Below, in pieces: positions 14,668 to 23,950 of a DNA stretch of 44,699 nucleotides. Source of the DNA: Candidatus Hydrogenedentota bacterium (GTDB lineage: Bacteria > Hydrogenedentota > Hydrogenedentia > Hydrogenedentales > JAEUWI01). The stretch covers positions 1 to 44,699 of the forward strand of contig JAJRPE010000548.1 in the NCBI GenBank assembly GCA_024280935.1, written 5' to 3'. The notes beneath the pieces are model-generated. The model was not told where the DNA came from. It ran no database searches and saw only the letters and a list, made by a program, of their open reading frames with translations. Within the stretch, counting starts at the first letter, position 1. Every line of letters begins with the position of its first letter. Position numbers and translations under genes: made by a program.

Positions 14668-15270
14668 ATGACGCGTCGCAGATTCAAGCCTCCACCAAGA
14701 AATCGCCGATTTAAGAAACTGTTCGTAATCGCGACGGAAGGGGAAAAGACCGAGCCGACCTACTTCAAATCATTGAATACCGGTCGTTCCGTGGTTTCTG
14801 TAAAATGCGTTAAGGGGAATACCGCCAGCTCACCGGGTGACGTCTTGAAACGGATGAAGAAACACATCAATAAAAAAGAGCTTATTGGGGGCGACGAAGC
14901 CTGGATTGTTGTTGATAAAGACGATTGGCAAGATGCTGACTTGAAAACACTGCTTGAATGGAGTCAATCCCAGACGAATTTCGGATTGGCGGTGAGTAAT
15001 CCATGCTTCGAATATTGGCTACTCCTGCATTTTGAAGATGGGAACAAGGTGGCCAATGAAAAAGCGTGTATGACCCGGCTGAAGAAACACATGCCCCATT
15101 ACGCCAAGGGTGCGCTTGACATTACAAAGTTGGAATCGGGTGTTGCAGACGCTGTAAGACGAGCAGAGAGTCGTGACAAGCCTCGCACAAAAAAATGGCC
15201 CACTGCGGTAGGAACAACGGTATACCGGTTGGTCGAGAAACTGACAACGACGGAAGAACCTTCTGCATGA
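14668..15270 (+). CDS. rloB: RloB family protein (AbiLii-like, Toprim-type)
   Basis: A 200-residue RloB protein. It starts with a basic stretch (MTRRRFKPPPRNRRF) followed by FVIATEGEKTEPTYF, with the metal-binding Glu of a Toprim-like fold. WIVVDKDDW (residues 80-87) supplies the Asp cluster, and SNPCFEYWLLLHF is the third family block. RloB was first noted in restriction-linked operons and as AbiLii in Lactococcus; it is thought to be the nuclease effector of an ATPase-Toprim pair. Its stop codon overlaps the pglZ start (ATGA, 15267-15270), so translation of pglZ is probably coupled to it. This ties the module into the BREX operon and argues against passive cargo. GC is somewhat below that of pglZ. 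Confidence 0.88.
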   Translation: MTRRRFKPPPRNRRFKKLFVIATEGEKTEPTYFKSLNTGRSVVSVKCVKGNTASSPGDVLKRMKKHINKKELIGGDEAWIVVDKDDWQDADLKTLLEWSQSQTNFGLAVSNPCFEYWLLLHFEDGNKVANEKACMTRLKKHMPHYAKGALDITKLESGVADAVRRAESRDKPRTKKWPTAVGTTVYRLVEKLTTTEEPSA

Positions 15271-17771
15271 ATTCACGTATAGCCCAGGCCTTGACCAAAC
15301 TCTTTGAGCGCCACCGCATCATCTTTTGGTATGACACGAAGCATGAATTGCGGGATGATTTCGAGGCCCTGGATCTTCCCGGCATCGAGAAGGTGGAACT
15401 CACCAACAACGAATTTGGTGTGAAGCACCGGCTGCTGCGGGAGGAACCGAATCAGAAGTTCTTGCTTTATCGGGAGGATCCCCAACCGGCGGACCTGGAT
15501 AACTGGCTGTTGGACGTGCAATTGGCCCATGAGGAGTTCCGCACCGACCAAGTGGGTATCTGGCTTTCCGAGCTGGAGCTGGGTCTGGAGTTTGCCGATG
15601 TCGTGGAACCGCATGCGGAATTCTACAGGTCGGGAAAGCGGAGAGAATCCCTGAAATCCCTTCTTGCCGCCGATGATACCCATGGCCGAATCCGCTTGAA
15701 GATGCTCGCCATCTGTGCGGGTTGTGCGGCTGATCCCCGTATCGACGCCGTGGTGGAGCACCTCCTGGCTGAATTGTCTGAGGAACGGGATGAAAAGACG
15801 AAACTGATTGCCCGCTGCAACCTGGACGGCTTTCTCTGGGAGCAGATGACCCGCTTCTACGGTTATGCATCCGATGAGCCAAGCATCCGGGATTTTGTAG
15901 TCGAGCTCTTCAAATCCTGCTATGGGGTGGGTACGGATGGTAAGGCCCTACTCACCGCCGATGCCCTGGTCTTCCTGAAACGTTGGAAAGACAGCCGTAG
16001 CTTTGAGCAGTGTTTTGAGACCCTTTCCAACGAGTGTGCTGGCGTGCTGGGTATCGAGCAAGACCTGGAGAAAAGAGATTTCCGCGAACTGATTGAACTC
16101 GACTACTTTCGGGTGATTGACAGGAAGGTCATCAGTGATTTGGTTAGGGCTGTGGGGATGCGTACCGTCTCCGCTGGTGATGTGGCCCTGTGGGTACGCC
16201 AGCGGCGACAGGGGCACTGGTACAGCGAATTTCGTCACATGTACGAAGCGGTGGACTACGCGGCGCAGTTTATCCATGCCATGGAGGAGGCTAGACTGAC
16301 TATGGAGGGCCTGGCGGACGGGGTGGAGCGTTACAGCCGCTCGTGGTATCAGTTGGACCAGCTCTACCGAAAATTCATCTATCACGTTCGGGTGTCGGGC
16401 CAAGCCTCGTTGATGGGGACGCTTACCGAGCAAATTGAGAATCTCTACGTTAACAACTACCTCCTGAAAGTGAATGACCGCTGGCAAACCTTTGTGGACG
16501 GGACCAAGAGATGGGACGCTTCGCCCATTCCGCTGCAGCGGACCTTTTTCAAACGCTGGGTGGAGCCATTCCTGAGGAAAGACAAGAAGGTTTACGTCAT
16601 TATTTCCGATGCGATGCGCTATGAAATCGGTGACGAACTGCTTAGCCTCATCCGTCAGGAAGATCGGTACAACGCGGAACTGAAGCCCGTCTTGTCCATG
16701 TTGCCGAGTTACACGCAGCTTGGTATGGCGGCATTGTTGCCCAACAAAGAATTGTCCCTGACGGAAAAAGAGACCGGCGAGGTCTATGTGAACGGTGCCA
16801 GCTCCCAGGGAACGGCAAACCGTATTAAGATCCTGGGGGAGGTGAAATCCAAACGCTGCACGGCGTTGAAAGCGAGTGATTTCATGGAAATCAAGGGAGA
16901 GGATTGCCGGACTTTGTTGCGGGACCATGATGTGATTTACTTTTACCACGACCGCATTGATGGCACGGGTGACAAACGGGATTCGGAAGAGCGCGTCTTT
17001 GAGGCCGTGGAGGAAACCCTGCAGGACCTGATTCGGCTGATTAAGAAACTCACCGGTGCCAATGCGAACAATTTGCTGGTGACCTCGGACCATGGTTTTA
17101 TCTATCAAGACCGAGCTATTGATGAGAGTGACTTTTCCGGTAGCGATGCTGAGGGTGACTATATTCTGTATCGTGACCGACGTTTTGTGCTGGGCAAGGG
17201 GTTGAAAGAAGTAGCGGGCCTACGGAAATTTCAATCGAAGGAGCTTGGCCTGGTGGGGGATGTGGAAGTGTTGATTCCAAAATCCATTAACCGCCTTCGT
17301 CAAAAAGGGTCAGGAAGTCGCTTTGTTCACGGTGGTGCATCTCTCCAGGAGGTGGTGGTACCGGTTCTACAGATCAACAAGAAGCGGAAGAGCGATGTTT
17401 CCGCCGTTGAAGTCGATATCCTTCGTGGGACAAGCTCGACCATTACATCCGGTCAACTGGCGGTCGCGTTTTACCAGGCCCAACCGGTGACGGATAAAGT
17501 AAAACAGAGAACCCTTCGGGCGGGCATATTTACCCAGGGCGGTGAGCTCATCTCCGATAGCCATGACCTGACCTTTGACCTGACTTCCGACAACCCAAGG
17601 GAGCGCGAGCTTCAGATGCGTTTTCTATTGACCCGCAAGGCAGATGATGCCAATGAGCAGGAGGTCATCCTGAAACTTGAGGAAAAGCATGCCGGTACGA
17701 CACACTACAAAGAGTACAAGTCGCTACGGTATCTGATGCGACGTTCATTTACCAGCGACTTTGACTTTTAA
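15267..17771 (+). CDS. pglZ: BREX phosphatase-like protein PglZ (type A)
   Basis: PglZ has an alkaline-phosphatase-superfamily fold and is a core component of all BREX types. The metal-site motifs are visible: VYVIISDAMRYEIGDEL (Asp near residue 448) and LLVTSDHGFIYQDR (Asp-His near 608-609). A long helical N-terminal region precedes the core, beginning FERHRIIFWYDTKHELRDDFE, which is typical of the type 1 protein. The start is ATG 15267, overlapping the rloB stop. The track start at 15195 would add 24 residues overlapping rloB and is not supported. From here the protein is 834 residues, normal for the family. brxL follows after 14 bp. Confidence 0.94.
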   Translation: MNSRIAQALTKLFERHRIIFWYDTKHELRDDFEALDLPGIEKVELTNNEFGVKHRLLREEPNQKFLLYREDPQPADLDNWLLDVQLAHEEFRTDQVGIWLSELELGLEFADVVEPHAEFYRSGKRRESLKSLLAADDTHGRIRLKMLAICAGCAADPRIDAVVEHLLAELSEERDEKTKLIARCNLDGFLWEQMTRFYGYASDEPSIRDFVVELFKSCYGVGTDGKALLTADALVFLKRWKDSRSFEQCFETLSNECAGVLGIEQDLEKRDFRELIELDYFRVIDRKVISDLVRAVGMRTVSAGDVALWVRQRRQGHWYSEFRHMYEAVDYAAQFIHAMEEARLTMEGLADGVERYSRSWYQLDQLYRKFIYHVRVSGQASLMGTLTEQIENLYVNNYLLKVNDRWQTFVDGTKRWDASPIPLQRTFFKRWVEPFLRKDKKVYVIISDAMRYEIGDELLSLIRQEDRYNAELKPVLSMLPSYTQLGMAALLPNKELSLTEKETGEVYVNGASSQGTANRIKILGEVKSKRCTALKASDFMEIKGEDCRTLLRDHDVIYFYHDRIDGTGDKRDSEERVFEAVEETLQDLIRLIKKLTGANANNLLVTSDHGFIYQDRAIDESDFSGSDAEGDYILYRDRRFVLGKGLKEVAGLRKFQSKELGLVGDVEVLIPKSINRLRQKGSGSRFVHGGASLQEVVVPVLQINKKRKSDVSAVEVDILRGTSSTITSGQLAVAFYQAQPVTDKVKQRTLRAGIFTQGGELISDSHDLTFDLTSDNPRERELQMRFLLTRKADDANEQEVILKLEEKHAGTTHYKEYKSLRYLMRRSFTSDFDF

Positions 17772-17785
17772 GGGACACACGCTCG

Positions 17786-19855
17786 ATGGGCAAACTTGAT
17801 GACAAAATAAACGAACACTTCCAGGGGCTTGTTGTCCGTAAGGATCTTGTCAAGATAGTCAAGGGCAACGCCATCGTTCCAACCTACGTCTTGGAGTACT
17901 TGTTGGGCCAATATTGCGCCACTGACGACGAGGCAACCATAGAAACTGGAATCACAACGGTCAAGGAGATCTTGCGCAAGCACTATGTGCATCGCAATGA
18001 GGCGGGGCTTGTACGCTCGAACATTAAGGAGGCGGGACGCTATAAAGTCATCGATAAGATCAGCGTCGCCCTGAATGACAAAACAGATGCCTATGAGGCG
18101 ACTTTTTCCAACCTTGGTATCAAGGAGGTACTGGTTGATTCGGGCACGGTCAAAGCCCACCCCAAGCTTCTGGTCAGTGGCGTGTGGTGTATTGCGGATG
18201 TTGAGTATGAGTTTACGGAGGACAAGCGGGTCTCCCCCTGGATCATGGCTTCCCTGAAACCGATCCAGCTCTCTGATTTTGATGCCGAAGCCTATATCGA
18301 AGCCCGCAAACAATTCACGACAGATGAGTGGATTGACCTGCTGATGCAAAGTATCGGCTTCAACCCCGAGATGTTCGGAAAGCGGAGTAAGCTGCTCCAA
18401 CTGGTCCGCCTCATCCCCTTTTGCGAACGTAACTACAATCTGATTGAGCTTGGCCCCAAGGGCACAGGAAAGTCACACGTCTACTCGGAATTCTCACCCC
18501 ACGGCATACTCATTTCTGGCGGCGAAGTGAGCGTCCCCAAGCTTTTCGTGAACAACCAGAGTGGAAAGCTCGGCTTGGTTGGATATTGGAACGTGGTGGC
18601 CTTTGATGAGTTCGCGGGTAAAAAGAAACGGGTGGATAAGGCCCTCGTCGATATCATGAAGAATTACATGGCGAACAAGTCCTTTTCCCGTGGAGTGGAA
18701 ACACTGGGGTCCGAGTCCTCCATGGTCTTTGTGGGAAACACCCAACACAGCGTTCCCTACATGCTTAAACACTCGGATCTCTTCGAGGAGCTACCGAAGG
18801 AGTACTACGACTCGGCGTTCTTGGATAGAATTCACTTCTACGTGCCCGGTTGGGAGGTAGACATCATTCGTGGTGAAATGTTCTCCGAAGGCTACGGCTT
18901 CGTGGTGGACTACCTGGCCGAAATACTTCGGTCCTTCAGGAATCATGATTTTTCGGACAGATATTCGGAACACTTTTCCATTTCTTCCGATATCTCAACA
19001 CGTGATCGGGATGGTATCCACAAGACTTTTTCCGGCTTGATGAAAATACTCTTTCCGCACGGTGGGGCGAGTAAGACGGAGATCGAAGAACTCATTCGAT
19101 TTTCCATTGAAGGCCGGAAGCGCGTCAAAGATCAGCTCATGCGGATAGACAAAACCTATGCGGAAGTGAGCTTCGCTTATCTGGACGCCGACGGTGAAGA
19201 AAATGTAGTCGCTACGCTCGAAGAGATCGAGTATCCGAACTACTATCACAAGACCGTGGGTAGCGGCGACGAGAAAGAGGAACTGAAACCATCGCCAACC
19301 AAAGAGTCCGCGACCTTACCCGATTCTCCACCCCAAGCAAATGACCCTGTTGAGCCCGTTCTGAAAGAACAGCACATTACCTTCCAGGAGAATCAGCGTG
19401 GTGCATCCTTCGACACGCTATTCGGTCCCTATTTCGAGGGTGCGAGGGAGCTCACCGTTACCGACCCGTATATTCGCAACTTCCATCAGGCCCGAAATTT
19501 CATGGAACTCGTTGAAACCGTAGTGAAGCACAAGCCCAAGCACGAAGTGGTCACACTCCACTTGGTGACTTCAGAAGATACCTACCGAGCCGACCAACAG
19601 CTTGAGAACTTTGAGAAGATAAAAGCCTCCTGTGTTCCCGTGGGCATAGACTTCACCTGGGAGTTCGACGGCTCTGGCACCATCCATGCCCGGCATATCG
19701 TTACCGACAACGGATGGAAGATCCTCTTGGATCGGGGGCTGGACATATACCAGAAGTACGACAACCGGGAAGTTTTCGACTTCGCCAATCGATTACAAGA
19801 GCGTCGGCCATGTAAAGCGTTTGAGGTGACGTTCATCAAGTGTGAGGCGGAATAA
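17786..19855 (+). CDS. brxL: BREX Lon-like ATPase BrxL, with MIT_C-like C-terminus
   Basis: BrxL closes the type 1 BREX operon; relatives form AAA+ rings that bind DNA. The N-terminal DUF4357-free region begins KLDDKINEHFQGLVVRKDLVK. The Walker A motif is GPKGTGKSH (about residue 223), Walker B is WNVVAFDEF, and VFVGNTQHSVPYMLKHSDLFEELP is a family hallmark. After a Pro/Lys-rich linker (about residues 495-530) comes a separate domain with VTDPYIRNFHQARNFMEL and DNGWKILLDRGLDIYQKYD. That domain resembles the phospholipase-D-like MIT_C domain, rather than a Lon protease domain with a Ser-Lys dyad. Length is 689 residues. No BREX gene follows, and the island's right edge comes within about 1 kb. 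Confidence 0.93.
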   Translation: MGKLDDKINEHFQGLVVRKDLVKIVKGNAIVPTYVLEYLLGQYCATDDEATIETGITTVKEILRKHYVHRNEAGLVRSNIKEAGRYKVIDKISVALNDKTDAYEATFSNLGIKEVLVDSGTVKAHPKLLVSGVWCIADVEYEFTEDKRVSPWIMASLKPIQLSDFDAEAYIEARKQFTTDEWIDLLMQSIGFNPEMFGKRSKLLQLVRLIPFCERNYNLIELGPKGTGKSHVYSEFSPHGILISGGEVSVPKLFVNNQSGKLGLVGYWNVVAFDEFAGKKKRVDKALVDIMKNYMANKSFSRGVETLGSESSMVFVGNTQHSVPYMLKHSDLFEELPKEYYDSAFLDRIHFYVPGWEVDIIRGEMFSEGYGFVVDYLAEILRSFRNHDFSDRYSEHFSISSDISTRDRDGIHKTFSGLMKILFPHGGASKTEIEELIRFSIEGRKRVKDQLMRIDKTYAEVSFAYLDADGEENVVATLEEIEYPNYYHKTVGSGDEKEELKPSPTKESATLPDSPPQANDPVEPVLKEQHITFQENQRGASFDTLFGPYFEGARELTVTDPYIRNFHQARNFMELVETVVKHKPKHEVVTLHLVTSEDTYRADQQLENFEKIKASCVPVGIDFTWEFDGSGTIHARHIVTDNGWKILLDRGLDIYQKYDNREVFDFANRLQERRPCKAFEVTFIKCEAE

Positions 19856-20064
19856 GGCGGGGACCAAATAGATATGCCTCTTCATCAGAATCTGCGGGCG
19901 GGTGTTGGTACCTGTATCGCTCCGTCGCATCCCTTGCTCGTCCCCGTTTTTGCTGCATTCCGACGATTACGCATCTCCTGTTGTAAGTCCATGTGTAAGC
20001 CCTCAGATAGCGCGTATTTTTCACGACCAAGCCATCGTTATTGATATTCCCGATACAGCAGTTG

Positions 20065-20880
20065 CTATACCCAACCCGGCCTCGGCAAAAGTCTTCCTCC
20101 ATCAAAATCTCCTGTCTTCACGACGCAGGTAGGCCTTGGAGTAAGGCCTGTTGGTGGATCCGGTTCAAGGTTAAATTTTGGCTGATCAACAAGCGCAAGT
20201 CCGAAGGCTACTGCCATTCGCCAAAATGGCGCATGGTCTTCATACTGGTCGCGGGGAACTGGAAGGTATTCCACTGGATGGGGGCCCCAGTCATTACACT
20301 CCTGCACAGTGAGGTGAGAGTTTTTGCATACGTCTCGCACGTACTTGATTTGGCTGCCACCACCGCAAAGCAGAATAGTTAATCTATCCTTATACCAGTC
20401 ACTTTGCGAGAAGCCCATTTTTTCATTCGCGAAGTTGTATGCGTCACCCCAGGCTGGGGCTGTTTTCTCCCAAAGCTCGCACAACAGTTTCCTTACTTGG
20501 TATCCCACACTGGAATTCGAGTCAATAGTGGACAAAGAGTGAAAAATACGTTCTATGCTCTTGCCTGATCGCAGTTTCCTTGCGATTAGGTCCTCAATTC
20601 GTCCCGCGCCAAACGCAAGGTTCAACCATGCGTAGCAGTCGATGGTCTCATTTCGCTTGCGTACATTATTAAGAAAAAAAATAGTGATATCAGTAGTTCC
20701 CGCACCAATGTCAACTAATGCATGCAATCCCCCAGAGCGGGCGCTTGAAAATCTATAGGATTTCACCTGCGCTATAGTTTCCGGAGTAAGAAAGACACAT
20801 GTCGAGTCGGTCTCCTCGTTATATTTTGCTTTGTCTAGAAGCTTTTTAACAGGGCCGACCTGTCTTTCGAGTGATGGAAG
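20065..20880 (-). pseudogene. Actin-like (ASKHA) ATPase, N-terminal half missing
   Basis: The minus-strand frame encodes the C-terminal half of an actin/Hsp70-fold ATPase. HALVDIGAGTTDITIFF is the second phosphate loop, preceded by CVFLTPETIAQVKSY, and LLCGGGSQIKYVRDV is the adenosine-binding loop. The first phosphate loop and domain I, which should lie upstream, are absent. The ORF track extends the frame to 21123, but residues 1 to about 80 are only the antisense of the FG-GAP gene. Homology begins near LPSLERQVGPVKKLL, at about 20,880. It therefore looks like a truncated remnant cut at the island edge. The 209 bp between brxL and its stop hold nothing I can identify. Confidence 0.72.
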
Positions 20881-21561
20881 ATCTTTGTGACCAAGCACAT
20901 GATCGAAGCGGATGTGGACGAGACACGTACCATTCGCGCCGCCGACTTCGACCAGGATGGGGACGTGGATTTTCTCGGTGTCATCGCAGTAAATCCCGTC
21001 AAACAGGAGAATGGTATCAAGGAATTCAAGCCCGGCTTCATCGTCTGGTATGAGCAGTACCGCGAAAACGACACTGTTGCCTTTCGCCGCCATGATGTCG
21101 CCAGGGCCATCCGCCCCCTCCATGGCGAGCCCGCCGATATGGATGGCGATGGTGACTTAGACATCCTGATGGCCATGGGCATGTCGGCCCCGGTCGAACG
21201 GCAGGACACCCATCGGGTCTTATGGTACGAGAACACAGGAAAGCCCACGAGTTCCTGGCCGACTCATGTTGTCGCGGACGGCTTCATTGACAGTTTTGAA
21301 GCCGTTGCGCACGATCTGGATGGAGACGGTGATATGGACGTAGCAGCTACATCATGGCGCACGCCGGGCCGGGTCGTCTGGTTTGAAAACAAGGGCAGTG
21401 GGACGGATGAATGGATCATGCACGCGCTGAAGGAAAACTGGCGCAGCGCGAACCAAGTCATCATCGCCGACTTCAACGGGGATAAGCGCCCGGACATAGC
21501 CGCCATTGCAGAACACGGAAGCTATGAATTGCGGTGGTGGAAAAACGAGGGCAAACCGTAG
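20875..21561 (+). pseudogene. FG-GAP/VCBS repeat protein, 5' part missing
   Basis: Four calcium-binding-type blades are readable: ADFDQDGDVDFLGV, ADMDGDGDLDILMA, HDLDGDGDMDVAAT and ADFNGDKRPDIAAI, each followed by a WYEN/WFEN/WWKN strand. Such proteins form extracellular beta-propellers and are normally longer, with a signal peptide. Here the frame has a stop at 20872 and only a GTG at 20887, no leader, and enters directly in a KHMIEADVDETR strand. The upstream neighbour on the other strand is also truncated at the same point, so the 5' part was probably lost in a rearrangement. It could still be translated as a short intracellular fragment. Confidence 0.7.
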
Positions 21562-21582
21562 TCAACGATCATTTCCCGCCCA

Positions 21583-22206
21583 TCACCGCAGAAACAACAG
21601 TGGAACAACATCAAGAAGCAGCGCGATTACAGCGAGCTTTGAGCAACGTCGCTTCCAGGGATAGAGGCTGGAAAGCGCAAACAGTACCGATACGAAGAGG
21701 GCAACAATACCCACGCTAATCAGGGGAAGCGTAATGACGGAGAGAAAGGAACCCTCCAGAGAAATCACCGCGTCTCCCGGACTCAGACCCACACGAAGCG
21801 CCACCGCTACACCAATTAATATCAACCCCCCTACAGAAAGCAACAGCGAGGCACCCGCACGAGGTATGACACGCCTGGAGCCGCACGTAGAGGAAGAGGA
21901 TGTCGTCGATTCCACGTAGACAACACCATCGTGACAGGTGGCCCGTGCGCCAAGTTTTTCGGCCATGGCGACCATCTTGGACAACACATCACTACTCGAC
22001 GACTCGCCAACGATGTTTCCCCGCTCCAGGCGAAACACGCCGTCATGCGACTCCCACGACACGACATCCGCCCCTGCCCCCTCACCTTCGCAAGGGACCA
22101 GCTCCTTATCGGCATCAATACAGGCACGCCACTCCTCCTCGGTAATCGAGGCACCCTCCGTGCGCGACCATTTGCGGCGGCGCGTAATATAGTAGGCATT
22201 CCCCAT
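21583..22206 (-). CDS. Small membrane protein with N-terminal cytosolic domain
   Basis: About 207 residues, not assigned to a named family. The N-terminal part, AYYITRRRKWSRTEGASITEEEW, followed by a DADKEL segment, looks like a small conserved domain seen at the start of many hypothetical proteins. A Ser-rich stretch (STTSSSSTCGSRR) leads to three hydrophobic segments: ASLLLSVGGLILIGVAVAL, LSVITLPLISVGIVALFVSVL and LAVIALLLDVVPLLFL. The start could be ATG 22215 (MYAM) or 22206 (MGNAYY); I took the latter. It converges with the FG-GAP gene, with 21 bp between the stops. Function is unknown. Confidence 0.65.
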   Translation of the reverse strand: MGNAYYITRRRKWSRTEGASITEEEWRACIDADKELVPCEGEGAGADVVSWESHDGVFRLERGNIVGESSSSDVLSKMVAMAEKLGARATCHDGVVYVESTTSSSSTCGSRRVIPRAGASLLLSVGGLILIGVAVALRVGLSPGDAVISLEGSFLSVITLPLISVGIVALFVSVLFALSSLYPWKRRCSKLAVIALLLDVVPLLFLR

Positions 22207-22510
22207 CGCGTACACTATTCTCCCGTTGGCCGTAACTGAATGTTGCCCGAGGCAAGGATATTCATCTTGCCGCCAGTAGTCACGGGAATCTCGAGCATTT
22301 CAAATCGCTCCACCTCGATTTTTCAACACCATTCTTCACGCATTACAAACTCTGCGCCCTCCCCGGCACATCAAAGCATGGTCGCCCACCTAACACGACG
22401 ACCAAAAAGCGAACGTATCGGCAACCACTATAGCATCGTTCGGGCCACTTGTAAAGTCCTGTCTCATACCGCTTTATACATTCGAGGCACGGACAATGAT
22501 AAAGACCCCG

Positions 22511-23950
22511 TCATGGGGATCCGGCCTGTCCCACCTCGAGCGCGGGCGCTGGTAGCTCCCGCTCGATCTCATCCAGCCGGTAGCCGAAGTCACTGCCGGA
22601 AATCGTGTCGAGCTTTACCACGCCATCACGCCGCTGGTGAAGTCCGGGGTGAATCTTCGCCTCGGGCAGGCTGGCATCGGGGTAAAACTGCATGGCGTTG
22701 GTCTCTACGCCCATGATGGTGCCCGCATGGGCCGCAAGCAACACATGGGGTATCTGGGCCAGCATGGGGTTCGTCAAATCCTGCACCATGAGCGTCATCC
22801 CATGGGCTTTGGCCCAGCACAGGCTCAGGAGAGCACCCGTCTGGGTCTTGCACGTCTTGAGGGCAACACCCGTCCAACCCAGTTCGCGCCCGAGCCGTAC
22901 CAGTTCCCAATCGTGGGCGCTTTCGTCCATAAAAAGGGGCTTGCGCGACGAAACGCTGTGGACATCGATGCGGTTTTTCTCCAAATCGTAGGGGAAAGGC
23001 TGTTCCACATAGAGCAACATGCCGCAAATCCGGGGATGCTCGATAATGAGCCGATCCAGGATGGCATTCACATAGTCAGGCTCCGTCACTGTGCAATTGA
23101 AATCGGTGGTGAGCCAAACGACACCTTCTTTGATGGCAATGTTGCCAACATCCACAATGCGTTGATAGTCCCAGACGGCATCCGTGCCGCAGAGCTTTAT
23201 CTTGAGACAGGTCAGGCCATCCGTCCGTATCCAGTCTTGCAACAATACGGGGTAGTCATCCTGGGGCATGATGATATCCGGCTCAAAAGCATTTAGCGGA
23301 TCCTTCCCCCCCACGAGGTGCCAGGCGGGCAGTTCCTCAGACCGGGGCAACTGGAAAAAGTCCTGGGGATACTGACCAGAGAAGGACACGTCCGCATTGG
23401 CGGCAGGCTCCAAAAAGGCGCTCAGGTCCCGGCTCATGTAGTCGCCGTTGTAGGTCTCATAGACAGGCACCTGATGGAGGTTTCCATAGGCATCGTGCAG
23501 GGCGATGTCGAAGGCGGAGCAACAGACCAGCGCCGCAAGCCAGGGCATGGCCTCGTCCTCCCGAGGCGCATTGAAAGCATCAAGAAGTTCGGGAAGGCGC
23601 TGTTGAATAAAATCGTAGCCCACCTCCATCGGATGGCCGGTGGTGTCGAACTCTGCCCAAGCCATCGCTAATTGCTCGCAGAACGCCATGAGCGCCGCTT
23701 CCCGGATGCTGTAGTCCAAGCTGCTTGGCCAGACCCAGTTTCCGCTCAGGGGCGTTTCTCCCCAGCCCGTGGCACGCTTGCCCGCTCCATCCTCGACAAC
23801 CAGCTTCACCCGGGCACATTGGATGTGGGTGGAAACGGCGGAACCAAACTTGAGGGGCACCCGGAGGGTACAGGGAATATAGTAGAGGCATGTGGCAACG
23901 GGGCGCACATCGGTTTTCTTGGACACGGCAAAACTTCCTTTGGCGATCAT
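22511..23950 (-). CDS. Enolase superfamily protein (MR/MLE-like)
   Basis: This belongs to the mandelate racemase/muconate lactonizing enzyme group, which abstracts an alpha proton from a carboxylate substrate using Mg2+. The N-terminal capping domain begins ATCLYYIPCTLRVPLKFGSAV. The barrel shows the KxK acid/base pair (CLKIKLCG), metal ligands in LTTDFNCTV, LYVEQPFPYD and LFMDESAHD, and the opposite Lys in VALKTCKTQTGAL, so the active site looks complete. The substrate cannot be told. The length of about 479 residues is longer than the usual 370-400. I chose ATG 23950 over 23986. The neighbouring Gfo/Idh/MocA genes fit sugar-acid metabolism, but that is only context. Confidence 0.8.
   Translation of the reverse strand: MIAKGSFAVSKKTDVRPVATCLYYIPCTLRVPLKFGSAVSTHIQCARVKLVVEDGAGKRATGWGETPLSGNWVWPSSLDYSIREAALMAFCEQLAMAWAEFDTTGHPMEVGYDFIQQRLPELLDAFNAPREDEAMPWLAALVCCSAFDIALHDAYGNLHQVPVYETYNGDYMSRDLSAFLEPAANADVSFSGQYPQDFFQLPRSEELPAWHLVGGKDPLNAFEPDIIMPQDDYPVLLQDWIRTDGLTCLKIKLCGTDAVWDYQRIVDVGNIAIKEGVVWLTTDFNCTVTEPDYVNAILDRLIIEHPRICGMLLYVEQPFPYDLEKNRIDVHSVSSRKPLFMDESAHDWELVRLGRELGWTGVALKTCKTQTGALLSLCWAKAHGMTLMVQDLTNPMLAQIPHVLLAAHAGTIMGVETNAMQFYPDASLPEAKIHPGLHQRRDGVVKLDTISGSDFGYRLDEIERELPAPALEVGQAGSP

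Noticed and set aside
19836-20132. Small ORFs between brxL and the actin-like remnant
   Set aside because: Overlapping frames on both strands, no ribosome binding site and no family resemblance.
20881-21123. N-terminal 80 residues of the minus-strand track ORF 20065-21123
   Set aside because: They are the antisense of FG-GAP blades; actin-like similarity begins only near 20,880.
22637-23296. Plus-strand ORF of 219 aa
   Set aside because: Antisense of the enolase-superfamily gene, whose catalytic motifs are all on the minus strand.
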